This document shows, piece after piece, positions 37,703 through 47,908 of a stretch of DNA of 53,845 bases (positions are counted from its first letter, which is position 1; the number at the start of each line of letters is the position of its first letter). Below the pieces are notes generated by a model, which saw nothing but the letters and a program-made list of their open reading frames with translations, was not told the DNA's origin and ran no database searches. Origin of the DNA: Latilactobacillus fuchuensis DSM 14340 = JCM 11249 (GTDB lineage Bacteria; Bacillota; Bacilli; Lactobacillales; Lactobacillaceae). The translations under genes were made by a program, and so were the position numbers. Where the stretch lies: positions 1 through 53,845 of the forward strand of contig NZ_BAMJ01000015.1 in NCBI RefSeq assembly GCF_000615805.1, written 5' to 3'.

Positions 37703-40346
37703 TTTCTTTGGAAGAATTTCACTATTTCTACGATGACGATTAATAAGAATGAAGCAGCGATGACAATGCCCCATTGATATAAATCTAAATGTGAAACGTG
37801 GAATAAGCCGTTTAGACCCGGTACCATAATCGTTGCTGCCAATAGGACAAATGATGCTAGGACAGCCCAGTTAAATGATTTATTTCTGAATAACCCGACC
37901 GTAAAGATTGATTGGTGGACTGATTTAACGTTAAACGCGTGGAAGAGTTGAATCAACCTAACGTTGCATACGCCATCGTCAAGGCATCCGCATGTGCTAA
38001 ACCACTTGCTTGATGCACGGGATAGGTGATTGCTAACGCATAAACCGCTAACGTAATCCCACCTTCTAATAACCCTTGATAGATAATCGCTTGGAAAACG
38101 CCACCCGAGAAGAAATTCGATTTACGACCACGTGGTTTTTGATCCATAATACCGGGTTCAGTCGGTTCAACTCCCAAGGCAATCGCTGGGAACGTATCTG
38201 TGACTAAATTAATCCACAAGATATGCACTGGTTGTAAAATCTGCCAACCTAATATGGTCATCATGAAGAGGGTTAAAACTTCACCCAAGTTTGCTGATAA
38301 GAGATATTGAATTGATTTTTGGATATTGGCAAAGACTTTTCGGCCTTCTTTAACCGCAACGACAATCGTTGAGAAATTATCATCCGCTAAGACCATATCA
38401 CTGGCCCCTTTAGACACTTCAGTCCCCGTAATCCCCATACCAATCCCGATATCCGCTGATTTCAAGGCCGGCGCATCATTGACACCATCACCGGTCATGG
38501 CAACCACTTTACCGTGTTTCTGCCAAGCTTTCACGATCCGGACCTTATGTTCTGGTGCCACCCGTGCATAAACCGCGTATTGTTCAACTTGATCAGCAAA
38601 TTGTTGATCATCTAATTGATCCAATTCAGCACCTGTAATCACGGCAGCATCAGCGTGTTCATCGTCTTTAATGATTCCTAAACGAAGCGCAATCGCTTCA
38701 GCTGTATCGCGATGATCGCCAGTTATCATTAAAGTCCGAATCCCGGCTGAATGCGCATCAGTAACGGCTTGTTTGGCTTCTGGCCGTTCAGGATCAATCA
38801 TCCCGACTAACCCGGCAAAGACTAATGATTCTTCTAAACTTTCATCAACCGTTGTTGGTTTTTCAGGCAAAATTCGGTAAGCTAACGCCAAAACCCGTAA
38901 GGCTTGTTTGGCCAGGTTGTGGTTGGTTTGTAATAAGAAGTCTTTTTCAGTTTCATCAAAGACTTGGATTTCGCCATTTTGATCGATATAATGACTAACT
39001 CGTTTGAATAATTCATCGGGTGCGCCTTTGGTCGTCATTAAGAATTGACCATCGGCTTGTTGATGAATAGTCGACATTAATTTCCGTTCTGAATCAAACG
39101 GTACTTCAGCCACTCGTGGCAAGTCCGTTAAAGTTTGTTGTAGATTAAAGTCTTTCAATTGACCGTAAGCCACTAACGCCGTTTCAGTCGGGTCGCCAAT
39201 CATTTGGCCTTCTTCAGTAATCTTGGTGTCGTTGGCTAAATTCATAATCTTCAACGTTAAATTATCAGCTGGCAATGCAGCCGATGCATCTTGTAATTGA
39301 TTATTGGTAAAGATTTTTTCGACAGTCATTTGGTTCATGGTTAATGTCCCGGTTTTATCAGACGCGATAATGTCGGTACTGCCTAACGTTTCAACCGCTG
39401 GTAGCTTACGGACAAGTGCCTTCCGTTTCACCATTTTTTGCGTTCCTAAAGCTAAAATAATCGTGACAATTGCTGGCAAGCCTTCTGGGATTGCCGCAAC
39501 CGCTAACGAAATCGCCGTTAATAACATATTAATTGGTGATTGCGCGTGGCGTAGATAACCGACCACGAAGACAATCGCTGCAATAATTAAAATCATAATC
39601 GTTAATGTTTTACCTAATTGACTCAAGTTCATTTGTAACGGTGTCGTTGTTTCATCCGCTTGGTTTAACATACCCGCAATCCGACCAACTTCGGTTTGCA
39701 TCCCAATTGCAGTGACAACGCCTAGTCCACGACCGTAAGTGACGTTACTATTCATAAACGCCATATTCGTCCGGTCGCCAATACCACTTTCAGCATCGGT
39801 CAATACACCAATTTGTTTGTCGACTGGCACTGATTCACCGGTTAAGGCCGATTCTTCAATCTTTAAGGCCGCTGATTCAATCAAGCGCAAATCGGCCGGG
39901 ACAATATCGCCAGCTTCTAATAAAACGATATCGCCAACGACTAAATCTTCACTCTTAATTTTAACAATCTGACCGTTTCGACGCACGTGTGCATCGGGGG
40001 TTGCCATTTCCTTTAGGGCATCGATCGCCTGTTCCGCTTTGGCTTCTTGGAAAACGCCAAAAACCGCATTTAGAATCACCACGGCTAAAATAATAAACGC
40101 ATCCGGCCATTCATGTGCTAAAAAGCCAGCAATCATCGCTGCCACTAATAAAACAATAATCATGAAATCTTTAAACTGTTCTAAAAAACGAATCACTAAG
40201 CCTTTCCGTTTCTTTTCAGTTAACTGATTCTTCCCATTTTGTTCTAACCGAGTCGCAACTTGTGTCGTGCTTAACCCTTCAGAACTGGTCTCCAAAGCCG
40301 TTAAGGTCTGCTCCGGTGATTGTGTAAAGTATTGTGTTTCCGTCAT
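37681..40346 (-). CDS. P-type cation ATPase (Mn2+/Ca2+ export type), one-base frameshift
   Basis: About 888 residues when a T is restored near 37955 (ATLGLIQLFHAFNVKSV). P2A-type pump: cytoplasmic start, actuator TGES, phosphorylation DKTGTLTMNQM, hinge GDGVNDAPALKSADIGIGMG, helix 4 VAAIPEGLPAIV, and a C-terminal cation-ATPase domain (VHQSIFTVGLFRNKSFN). The upstream yybP-ykoY leader points to Mn2+ export, as for yoaB-type ATPases of lactococci. The last residues (KSAAARG-stop) are encoded by repeat array 6. Start at 40346 follows TAGGAGG. Confidence 0.9.
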
Positions 40347-40377
40347 GTATTACGCCTCCTATTATAAACTCAGGGGT

Positions 40378-40421
40378 AAAAAAAGAGACTTACAGGAATT
40401 CAAAGAATTCCCATAAGTCTC
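40378..40421 (-). terminator. Riboswitch expression-platform terminator
   Basis: GAGACTTA-GGGAATTC pairs with GAATTCC-GTAAGTCTC, then T7, between the aptamer and the ATPase start codon. Its 5' arm contains CTTAT, which is also the 3' strand of aptamer helix P1, so the two structures are mutually exclusive. Confidence 0.85.
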
Positions 40422-40496
40422 ACTAATTAAGATAACACCAGAATATTGTCTTGTTGGTGGCGTTATCGCAGCTAGGCTGCCAGTTACTCCCTTATC
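40411..40496 (-). promoter_or_regulatory. yybP-ykoY manganese riboswitch
   Basis: On the minus strand: ATAAGGGAGTAACTGGCAGC at the 5' side (the conserved GGGAGUA core), a central CGCCACCAACAAG...TTCTGGTG hairpin, and the 3' return TTAGTGAGACTTAT. P1 is ATAAG with CTTAT. Mn2+ binding should stabilise P1 and disrupt the terminator, turning the exporter on. Assignment is by the core motif, layout and gene context. Confidence 0.85.
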
Positions 40497-40505
40497 GTTA
40501 ATCCT

Positions 40506-40535
40506 ATTATAAGGCATAACCAATTCAAAACGCAA
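40506..40535 (-). promoter_or_regulatory. Promoter of the riboswitch-ATPase transcript
   Basis: TTGCGT (40535-40530), 18-nt spacer, TATAAT (40511-40506) on minus, immediately before the aptamer. Confidence 0.75.
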
Positions 40536-40598
40536 GTAATTTGTTATAAAAAGATTGCAAACTTGAGCGATATTAACGATGAACGTGTGCTCACTTTA

Positions 40599-40970
40599 AA
40601 CGTGCCTTGGTTCGCAGACTTCTGCGCCTAGCTACGTTTCGCAAACAAAGTCTTTCCAAGGCTTTGTTTGCGAAACTAGTCTAATGCTCAAAGTCTATTC
40701 GCGAGCCGCAGCACTCTTCCATAACGCGCTTTTTAGTTGCAACAACCTCCGCTTAACCTAAAATCGCCAATTATCTTAAGTTCAAGATAATCAGCGGTTT
40801 TCTGTTAATGCTCAGTTGCTAAACGCAACTAAACACGCTTACTTCCTCTAAACGTGCTTCTCGAACTAGTCTTTTCCGGTTAACTACAAATCACGCTTAT
40901 GACTAAAAAGCAAGTCATAAGCCGTGATTTTAGGCTATACTCAGAAGCTAACCGGTTTAATCAGCACTCT
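40599..40970 (+). repeat. Structured intergenic repeat array 7 (3 complete units)
   Basis: Units 40599-40716 (TTCGC-AGACTTC with AAAGTCT-GCGA; hairpin GTTTCGCAAACAAAG/CTTTGTTTGCGAAAC nearly perfect), 40723-40841 (TTTAGTTGC with GCAACTAAA) and 40851-40970. The last overlaps the 3' end of nadE and encodes Lys-Ser-Ala-Asp-stop. Antisense to nadE. No clear terminator on the far side, unlike arrays 2-6. With the ATPase leader this accounts for 40347-40956, which has no gene. Confidence 0.85.
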
Positions 40971-41791
40971 TCCAGAATGTATCAAATACCGTTATTGGTA
41001 AATGACGTTTGTGTTCTGTTTTTTGGTACCAATTTTCAATTTTTTCGGCCGCCGTCTCTGAAACTTCTCGGCCTTCTAAATAGTCATCAATTTCTTGATA
41101 AGTCACACCTAACGCTAATTCATCCGGTAGCGCTGGTCGGTCTTCTTCTAAGTCGGCAGTCGGCACTTTCTTGTATAAATGCGTTGGTGCCCCTAATTCA
41201 GCCAACAATGCCTGGCCTTGGCGTTTATCTAACCGGAAAAGGGGCGCCAAATCAGCGCCACCATCACCAAATTTCGTGTAAAAACCGGTGATTGATTCAG
41301 CAGAATGATCGGTGCCTAAAACAACTCCCTGATTTTCACCGGCAATCCCGTATTGCGCAATCATCCGCACGCGCGCTTTGATATTGCCTTTATTGAAATC
41401 ACTGACGGTCACACCGGTTTCAGCTAAAGCAGCCACCATCGTATCAACCGATGTTTTAATATTGACCCGCTTCGTTTGGTCCGCTTGCATAAAGTCAATC
41501 GCCGCCATTGCGTCTGATTCATCCGCTTGTTCACCATAGGGTAAGCGAACGGCGATAAATTGATAAGCTTGATTGCCCGTTTCAGTCCGCATTTCTTGCA
41601 TTGCTTTTTCAGCCAACGCGCCAACCAAAGTTGAATCTTGGCCCCCTGAAATTCCCAACACATACGTTTTAAAACGTATTTTGGTATAAATAATCCTTTA
41701 AAAAATCGACTGAACGCCGAATTTCAACTGCCGGATCAATCGTTGGTTGTGTTTTTAAGGCTGCAATAATCGCTGTTTGTAATGGTCGCAT
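40957..41791 (-). CDS. nadE: Ammonia-dependent NAD+ synthetase, one-base frameshift
   Basis: The start at 41791 ([15 protein letters not shown]) is 8 nt after AAAGGAG. An extra base in TTTTAAAA at 41667-41674 breaks the frame; without it the protein is about 277 residues and reads [20 protein letters not shown]. Catalyses the last step of NAD+ synthesis. ATP pyrophosphatase P-loop [24 protein letters not shown] and the C-terminal KTEHKRHLP are intact. The enzyme is essential, so the indel is probably an error. The C-terminus KSAD-stop comes from repeat array 7. Downstream of pncB, 50 nt away. Confidence 0.93.
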
Positions 41792-41841
41792 CTTCATTCT
41801 CCTTTAGACTAACTACCATCAGTCTATTACGCTTCAATCTT

Positions 41842-43307
41842 TTAAAAATGTAAGTTCTGAACATCTTCACGAACTTGATGGATTAAATTCATCTTATGAT
41901 CCCAAGCCCGTTGTGATAAATCAACTGGGTAATCTTGTGGGTTCAAATTCCGTTTGTATTCATCCCATAGCGAATTCAAATTCTCGGTACAGAATTTTTT
42001 GATGGCATTGATTTCAGGCAATGTATAAACCCGTTGGCCCCGATCAAAAATCGTCCGTAGAATAGGGCGTGCATCAAAATCCGTCACCGTTTTGTTGATG
42101 TACGTATAGTTGGGGTGGAACATATAAATCGACTCTTGTTCCAACGGATCTTCATCCCACAACGTGATATAATCGCCTTCTGACTTATGATCGACCTGTT
42201 TAGTAATCCGCCAAACTTGCTTACGCCCAGGCGTCGATACCTTTTCAGCATTGCTCGATAATTTAATCGTGTCTTCCATTTGACCGTCCGCATTTTCAAT
42301 CGACACCATCTTATAAACCGCGCCTAAAGCCGGTTGGTCATAAGCGGTAATTAATTTAGTCCCAATGCCCCAAACATCAATTTTGGCTTCTTGCATCTTC
42401 AAGTTTTGAATCGTTTTTTCATCTAAATCATTGGATGCATAAACTTTAGCATCGGTGAAACCCGCTTCATCCAATTGTTGGCGAACCCGTTTAGAAATAT
42501 ACGCCATGTCACCACTGTCAATCCGGACGCCTTGGAAATTAATCTTGTCGCCCATTTCCTTAGCAACCCGAATCGCGCTAGGCACCCCGCTTTTTAACGT
42601 ATCATAAGTATCCACTAAAAAGACACAGTCGCGATGAGTTTCTGCATAAGCGCGAAAAGCGCCATAATCATTCCGGTAAGTTTGGACCAACGAGTGCGCA
42701 TGTGTGCACTCGCGGGAATCCCAAAAATCTTCGAAGCACGCACATTACTCGTTGCATCGAAACCACCAATGTAAGCCGCCCGTGTGCCCCATAAAGCAGC
42801 GTCTAATTCTTGCGCGCGGCGTGTCCCAAATTCCATGATTGGATCTTTACCAACCACCATTTTAATCCGCGCGGCTTTCGTTGCAATCAACGTTTGATAA
42901 TTGACAATATTCAACAACGCCGTTTCCACTAACTGACATTGCGCTAGTGAGCCTTCAACCTGTAGAATCGGTTCATTGCCAAAAACCAGTTCACCTTCAA
43001 CCGCGGAGCGAATCGTTAAATCAAACTTCAAATTTTCGAGATAGTCTAAAAAATCAGCCGGATAACCAATTTCATCACGCAGATAGGTAATATCGCTTTC
43101 CGTAAAATGTAAATTTTCTAAATAATTGACAATTCGTTCTAAGCCAGCAAAAATAGCATAACCATTTTCAAACGGTAATTTGCGGAAGTAACATTCGAAA
43201 ACTGCTGTTCGATTGTGCAAGCCCTTCTTGAAATAAGTTAACATCATATTGAGCTGATACAAGTCTGTGTGTAATAACAAACTATCATCAGGATATAATT
43301 TTTGCAT
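41842..43307 (-). CDS. pncB: Nicotinate phosphoribosyltransferase, one-base frameshift
   Basis: Two frames join at about 42706, where a G is missing, restoring GIPASGTHAHSLVQTYRNDY; total about 487 residues, normal for the Gram-positive form. Converts nicotinate, PRPP and ATP to nicotinate mononucleotide, feeding nadE, the next gene. Visible: TDLYQLNMMLTYFKKG start, FGTRRAQELDAALWG, FDATSNVRASKIFGIPAS, GVRIDSGDMAYISK (phosphate-binding) and WGIGTKLITAYDQPALGAVYKM. Ribosome site AGGAGCG. Together with nadE a two-gene NAD-salvage operon. Confidence 0.94.
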
Positions 43308-43369
43308 TTCGCGCTCCTAATTGTAGACATATTTGGTATTAACTATATCATAAAATAAAACGTGCAAAC

Positions 43370-43400
43370 AAAAAAAGACAGTAAAAAACCGTCTTTTTTT
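43370..43400. terminator. Terminator after the glycopolymer locus
   Basis: AAAAAAAGAC/GTCTTTTTTT hairpin; on minus it closes the GT32 gene at 43403. Confidence 0.75.
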
Positions 43401-43402
43401 GT

Positions 43403-44101
43403 TCAGCTCAATAATTTTTGATAACATTTTGCTTTTGCTTTTGATGTCGTTCTAATTTTGAACCATTTATTAATTTTACGTTTAAGTGGTTTCTGACCTT
43501 CCATCCAAGTTCCTGTAAAAACATGGATGGTTGACGAGTTGCCAGATGGATTACATAAAATACCGGATGGATAGACATGAATGCCTGTCTCTAAAGTCTG
43601 TTCTTGATTACCTAACTGACAATGGTACTTATCAATTAGAATATCAGAAACGGTTTTTGTATTAACATTTTTCATTTGATCGTTTTTATCAAATGAAAAT
43701 GACTCTCCTTCAAAATCATTCAGCATATCCTTAACAAATGGATGTCCTTGCTCAGCACCAAAAGCAGCAGTAAATGGATAATCTGGATTCTCAAAACCAA
43801 CAAACGCCTTATTCTGTAGAAACTGTTCTAAATTATCTAATACCAATACATCGGTATCTAGATAGATACCACCTTCATGATAAATAACGTAAGCACGAAT
43901 GAAATCACTCACATAGGCCCACTTTTTTTGTTCATAAGCAGTCTTAATATAATCATTCATGTTCATATCAAAATTATTTTCATTCCATTCAATAATTTCA
44001 TAATCTTTTAAATGAACTTGCCAAGTTGCCATACACCGTTTAACATCAGCTGACTTTTCTTTGCCGCCAACCCAAACGTAATGAATTTTTTTAGGAATCA
44101 T
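43403..44101 (-). CDS. GT32-family glycosyltransferase
   Basis: 232 residues. Starts with the family phrase IPKKIHYVWVGG, followed by IYLDTDVLVLDNL with the metal-binding DxD (Asp82, Asp84) and AFGAEQGHPFV. Capsule-type GT32 enzymes transfer a hexose from a nucleotide sugar to a growing glycan at the inner membrane face. Last gene of the surface-glycan operon, 2 nt after the ligase/GT2 gene. Sugar specificity unknown. Confidence 0.88.
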   Translation of the reverse strand: MIPKKIHYVWVGGKEKSADVKRCMATWQVHLKDYEIIEWNENNFDMNMNDYIKTAYEQKKWAYVSDFIRAYVIYHEGGIYLDTDVLVLDNLEQFLQNKAFVGFENPDYPFTAAFGAEQGHPFVKDMLNDFEGESFSFDKNDQMKNVNTKTVSDILIDKYHCQLGNQEQTLETGIHVYPSGILCNPSGNSSTIHVFTGTWMEGQKPLKRKINKWFKIRTTSKAKAKCYQKLLS

Positions 44102-44103
44102 AA

Positions 44104-46794
44104 TTAATCTCTCATTTCTAATTCGACATAAGGCTCAATATTTAAAAAGTGGCAGATGGTCTCCCACTGTTTTCTATTTTCTTTCGTTACTTGAATCTTT
44201 GTGAACCCCTGTTGCATTTCTTCAAATAGTTCAATGTAAAATGTCTCTAACTGACCATCAATCATTTTTTGATTAAACGGCCGCATATCTGCACCTTTAT
44301 AAATCGGTAAATCCTCTGGTATTGTCAGTTGCAAGGTCCGTTCGCCAGTAAATTGATAATAACTAACCAGCGCTTTTAAGTACGGCTGTTTATTAAAGTC
44401 AGAGACTCTTTTTTGAATAGCAAAACCAATTACTTCACTTGCCTTGATCTTATTAGTTTGCTTTTTAATAGCGATTGGCCAATAAATTGATAACAACTTA
44501 AGTTTATTAAACAATCTAAAAATACGATATTGTAATTTATATTCTGGAACACGATATTGCCCCAATAAACTAACCAATGTTCTCAGTTCACCATTTAAGA
44601 CGTTTAAATTGCCCACTTCAGAATTAATATAATTATCTTCGTAAACCCGGTAGTTGATAACATCGAAATTAGCATTCTCTAAATTTAAGGTTTTGACATA
44701 TCCATCCTCAAAATCAAGCCAATTAGGTGTATTCCACAATAAATAGTTATTCCTCACTTGATTGGTAAAGACTTCAGTTTTCCAAAATGCAAAATCTAAA
44801 TATAAATTACGACCTAACCATAGTGTTTGCATTTTTACTTGCCGACTATTGCCTAGATAATCTAACGTAGTCTGTCCCTGTATTTTTTGTCCATTACTAT
44901 CGACACACTTAATATTCGCCAACAAACCATCCGTCTCATCATTTGATAACGCTTGGTTGGCCCGCAATAAAACTCTATCATTCTGGAAAGTATCGTCTGA
45001 ATGAATGATATAGACAAAGTCACCGGATACCGATTGACTCCCCAAGCTTAAAGCGTTCAACTGATCACTGTTATTTTGATAGATATATTTTATTTGTTTT
45101 TCTAAATGATACCGTCGAATGTATTCATTAATCACTAATTTAGTATCATCAGTTGAACCATCATCAACGATAATCAATTCCCAATCAGTATACTTCTGTC
45201 GTCTGATAGATTCTAAAGACTCTATAATCGTATCTTGATCATTATACGTTGGCATTAACAAACTAAATTTACGTTTGGTCAAAGTTGATTGTCTTTTTAC
45301 TCTAACTAGTAATTGACCTTCAATAAAGGCCAAAATAAACGTTTCAGTTAGAAAATCCATCACATTACCACTATATAATGAAACACCTAATATCCCTAAT
45401 ATTCCTAATAGGAAGGCCGTATTTCTAAAAGTGAATTTCGTTTTAAAATGTCGTAATATTTCATACATTAAATAAATGACACCCAAAATATACGGTAATA
45501 CCAATAAAACAACACCAATTAATCCCATTGAATAATATTGAGAAATAAAATCTCTTTCAACATTAAATATATTGTTCATCCTAGTGTAAGTAATTCCCAA
45601 TAAGTCATCCTTAGGATTATCATTAATTGATTTAACCCGGTCTAACATGGCAATCTCTAACTTTCGGAAACTAGTCCGATCTTGAATCGGCCATTTCATA
45701 ATCTCTTTCCAAAAATTAGGATCATCATAATAAGGATAAGAAACTTCAATAAATCTTGCATTAATAGAATACTCACCATAATGCTTTCTAATATACTTGA
45801 TTAGGGGTGTTTCCTTATGTTTCTTTGTATTATCTTCTTTACTCTTCTCTTCTAATTTCTTTTCACGTTCTTTTACCTTATCTTGATTGCCGTCACGCTC
45901 TTGTTGAATTTGAGCATCAAAATTAGTCCGATTAATGGCCGGTGAATCGGGATAGATGACCCCACTCAGAATAATAAATAGAAATAAAACACCTAAAGTT
46001 AACGGTTTAAACACCAAATCCTTTTTGATAAATGTGAAAAACAAATACATACATGTTATAACGACTAATAACCCGATACATCCTAACGTTGATACTTTCG
46101 TCCCTAACATGAACATCGCCAATACTTGTAGCAAACATAAAATAATGTTTTTGGCATTCAGATGTTTAACAAGGTAATAGAACATTAAAGGCAATAATAA
46201 GACCTCTAGTGCCGCTGTTGAATTAGCAAAGTTAAAAAAGCCCTTCGATGCCAATTGAAAATAACTACCATGTCGATTATCAAAGAACCAATTGAAAATA
46301 TTCCCTGTAATACGCTGATTCGTATAGGATGCCAAACTAATCTTAAACAAATTAGTTACCACAATACTACCGGATACTAACGCAACCAACCACGAAACAA
46401 TTGATTCTAATTCATTATCTGTAAATCTAACGTTATACGAAATAACTAATACAATCAATGGTAGTACCATTCTAATTATGTAGAAAAGTTCCCCAGTTAT
46501 TGAGTAGCCAAAATTACCATCCACTAATGAATGAAATTGCATCGCATTCAAATGATGAACAATAAAATATAAAAGTAATAACCCTGTATAAATCCCGATA
46601 AATAATCGTAATTTATTGTTTTTATTAGCCCACAAAAACATAACACTAATGATACCCACAAGTACTATTCTAAGAATAGTCGCCGGCGAAAACTTTAGAA
46701 GTATCGAAATTGGTGGTTGATATAAATAAAATATATCTAAAAATGGTTGAATTAAAATAAACCAAAATAAAGTTGTTTTTAACTTTGAATACAC
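44104..46794 (-). CDS. O-antigen-ligase/polymerase-like membrane protein fused to a GT2 glycosyltransferase
   Basis: The start is a GTG at 46794, 7 nt after GGGAGG; 896 residues. Residues about 1-490 have about ten membrane helices with a long charged extracytoplasmic loop (QQERDGNQDKVKEREKKLEEK and DPNFWKEIMKWPIQDRTSF) as in Wzy/WaaL-type proteins. Residues about 500-740 are a GT-A domain: FSLLMPTYNDQDTIIESLES, LIIVDDGSTDDT, and YIIHSDDTF as the DxD-like site. A 150-residue tail is unrecognised. One protein could thus polymerise or ligate lipid-linked glycan and also add a sugar. Within a run of genes with gaps of 2-17 nt. Confidence 0.8.
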   Translation of the reverse strand: MYSKLKTTLFWFILIQPFLDIFYLYQPPISILLKFSPATILRIVLVGIISVMFLWANKNNKLRLFIGIYTGLLLLYFIVHHLNAMQFHSLVDGNFGYSITGELFYIIRMVLPLIVLVISYNVRFTDNELESIVSWLVALVSGSIVVTNLFKISLASYTNQRITGNIFNWFFDNRHGSYFQLASKGFFNFANSTAALEVLLLPLMFYYLVKHLNAKNIILCLLQVLAMFMLGTKVSTLGCIGLLVVITCMYLFFTFIKKDLVFKPLTLGVLFLFIILSGVIYPDSPAINRTNFDAQIQQERDGNQDKVKEREKKLEEKSKEDNTKKHKETPLIKYIRKHYGEYSINARFIEVSYPYYDDPNFWKEIMKWPIQDRTSFRKLEIAMLDRVKSINDNPKDDLLGITYTRMNNIFNVERDFISQYYSMGLIGVVLLVLPYILGVIYLMYEILRHFKTKFTFRNTAFLLGILGILGVSLYSGNVMDFLTETFILAFIEGQLLVRVKRQSTLTKRKFSLLMPTYNDQDTIIESLESIRRQKYTDWELIIVDDGSTDDTKLVINEYIRRYHLEKQIKYIYQNNSDQLNALSLGSQSVSGDFVYIIHSDDTFQNDRVLLRANQALSNDETDGLLANIKCVDSNGQKIQGQTTLDYLGNSRQVKMQTLWLGRNLYLDFAFWKTEVFTNQVRNNYLLWNTPNWLDFEDGYVKTLNLENANFDVINYRVYEDNYINSEVGNLNVLNGELRTLVSLLGQYRVPEYKLQYRIFRLFNKLKLLSIYWPIAIKKQTNKIKASEVIGFAIQKRVSDFNKQPYLKALVSYYQFTGERTLQLTIPEDLPIYKGADMRPFNQKMIDGQLETFYIELFEEMQQGFTKIQVTKENRKQWETICHFLNIEPYVELEMRD

Positions 46795-46811
46795 AATACG
46801 TCCTCCCAAAA

Positions 46812-47903
46812 TTACATATTAGTGCTTAAAAATACAGTATACCCTTTAATTGTCGATTGACAGAGATTATCGATTGAAAAATTAGCTTGAGCATGTACTC
46901 TTAATCTATCCCCTATCGGTTGTAATGTCCCTGTTTGCCAGTTAGCATACGCTTCTAGTAAAGCCGTTTTTAACGCTATCATATCTTGAGTCGGAACAAT
47001 CCATCCATAATTATCATCTGGAATTAATTGACGCATATCACCTACATCAGTTGCAATAACTGGCACCCCATAATTGGCTGCCTCTAATAATACTAATGGA
47101 AAACTTTCGCTTAATGAACTGAGCACCGCTAAATCGGTTTTTAGATAATATTGATTAATTTCGGTTTGCGTTAGCATTCCAGTAAAATTAACCTGCTGAT
47201 CAATTTTTAAATCCGATGTCAATTTCTGTAAATCATTCTTTAATTCGCCTTCCCCTATGATGGTCAACTGTGCTTCTTTAATCGCTGCCTCCTTGAAGGC
47301 ATTCAATAATATTGAATGTCCTTTAACCGGGTGCAACCGACCAACAATTACAATTTCAAATTTATCATGTGGTTGTCGCTCAGGTACCACGGTTTGAAAC
47401 CTAATGCCATTATAAATAACTCTAATTTTATTTTCCGCTATTCCTAACGCTAAGAGCACATTTTTAAAATTTTGGGTGACCGCAAAAATACCATCTGCTT
47501 TTTTTAAACTTCTGATATTTAATTTAGTAAATAACCAACCTAATACACCACGTTGCATAAAATCTAACCGGGGATCACTATGAACCGTTATGATCCATTT
47601 CGCCTTAATTTTATTTCTAATTAAACTTAAAAACAAGTTAGCCCGAGCACCATGCGTATGGACTAAATCAAAATCACCTGCATTAATATACGCAACCAAT
47701 TCTTTGAGCAATCCAAAATCATAGCGACTACTCTTACCCATAATTTTCACTTTAATGCCTTTTTTTTTGGCAGCAGCAGCAACTGGACCGTCAGCAAACG
47801 TCAATAATTCAACTTCGTCTTTTGGAAATTGACTTAAAAGACCAATAATATGGCTTAACCCGCCACCATTTTCTAGTCCAGCATTGATGTGTAAAACTCT
47901 CAA
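46812..47903 (-). CDS. GT4-family glycosyltransferase
   Basis: 363 residues, GT-B fold. N-terminal HINAGLENGGGLSHIIGLL (glycine-rich acceptor loop); C-terminal IVIVGRLHPVKGHSILLNAF and the E-x7-E nucleotide-sugar motif SLSESFPLVLLEAANYGVPVI. Retaining transferase working on lipid-linked glycan in the cytoplasm. Starts 5 nt after the TagA-like gene. Confidence 0.92.
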   Translation of the reverse strand: MRVLHINAGLENGGGLSHIIGLLSQFPKDEVELLTFADGPVAAAAKKKGIKVKIMGKSSRYDFGLLKELVAYINAGDFDLVHTHGARANLFLSLIRNKIKAKWIITVHSDPRLDFMQRGVLGWLFTKLNIRSLKKADGIFAVTQNFKNVLLALGIAENKIRVIYNGIRFQTVVPERQPHDKFEIVIVGRLHPVKGHSILLNAFKEAAIKEAQLTIIGEGELKNDLQKLTSDLKIDQQVNFTGMLTQTEINQYYLKTDLAVLSSLSESFPLVLLEAANYGVPVIATDVGDMRQLIPDDNYGWIVPTQDMIALKTALLEAYANWQTGTLQPIGDRLRVHAQANFSIDNLCQSTIKGYTVFLSTNM

Positions 47904-47908
47904 ATGGC

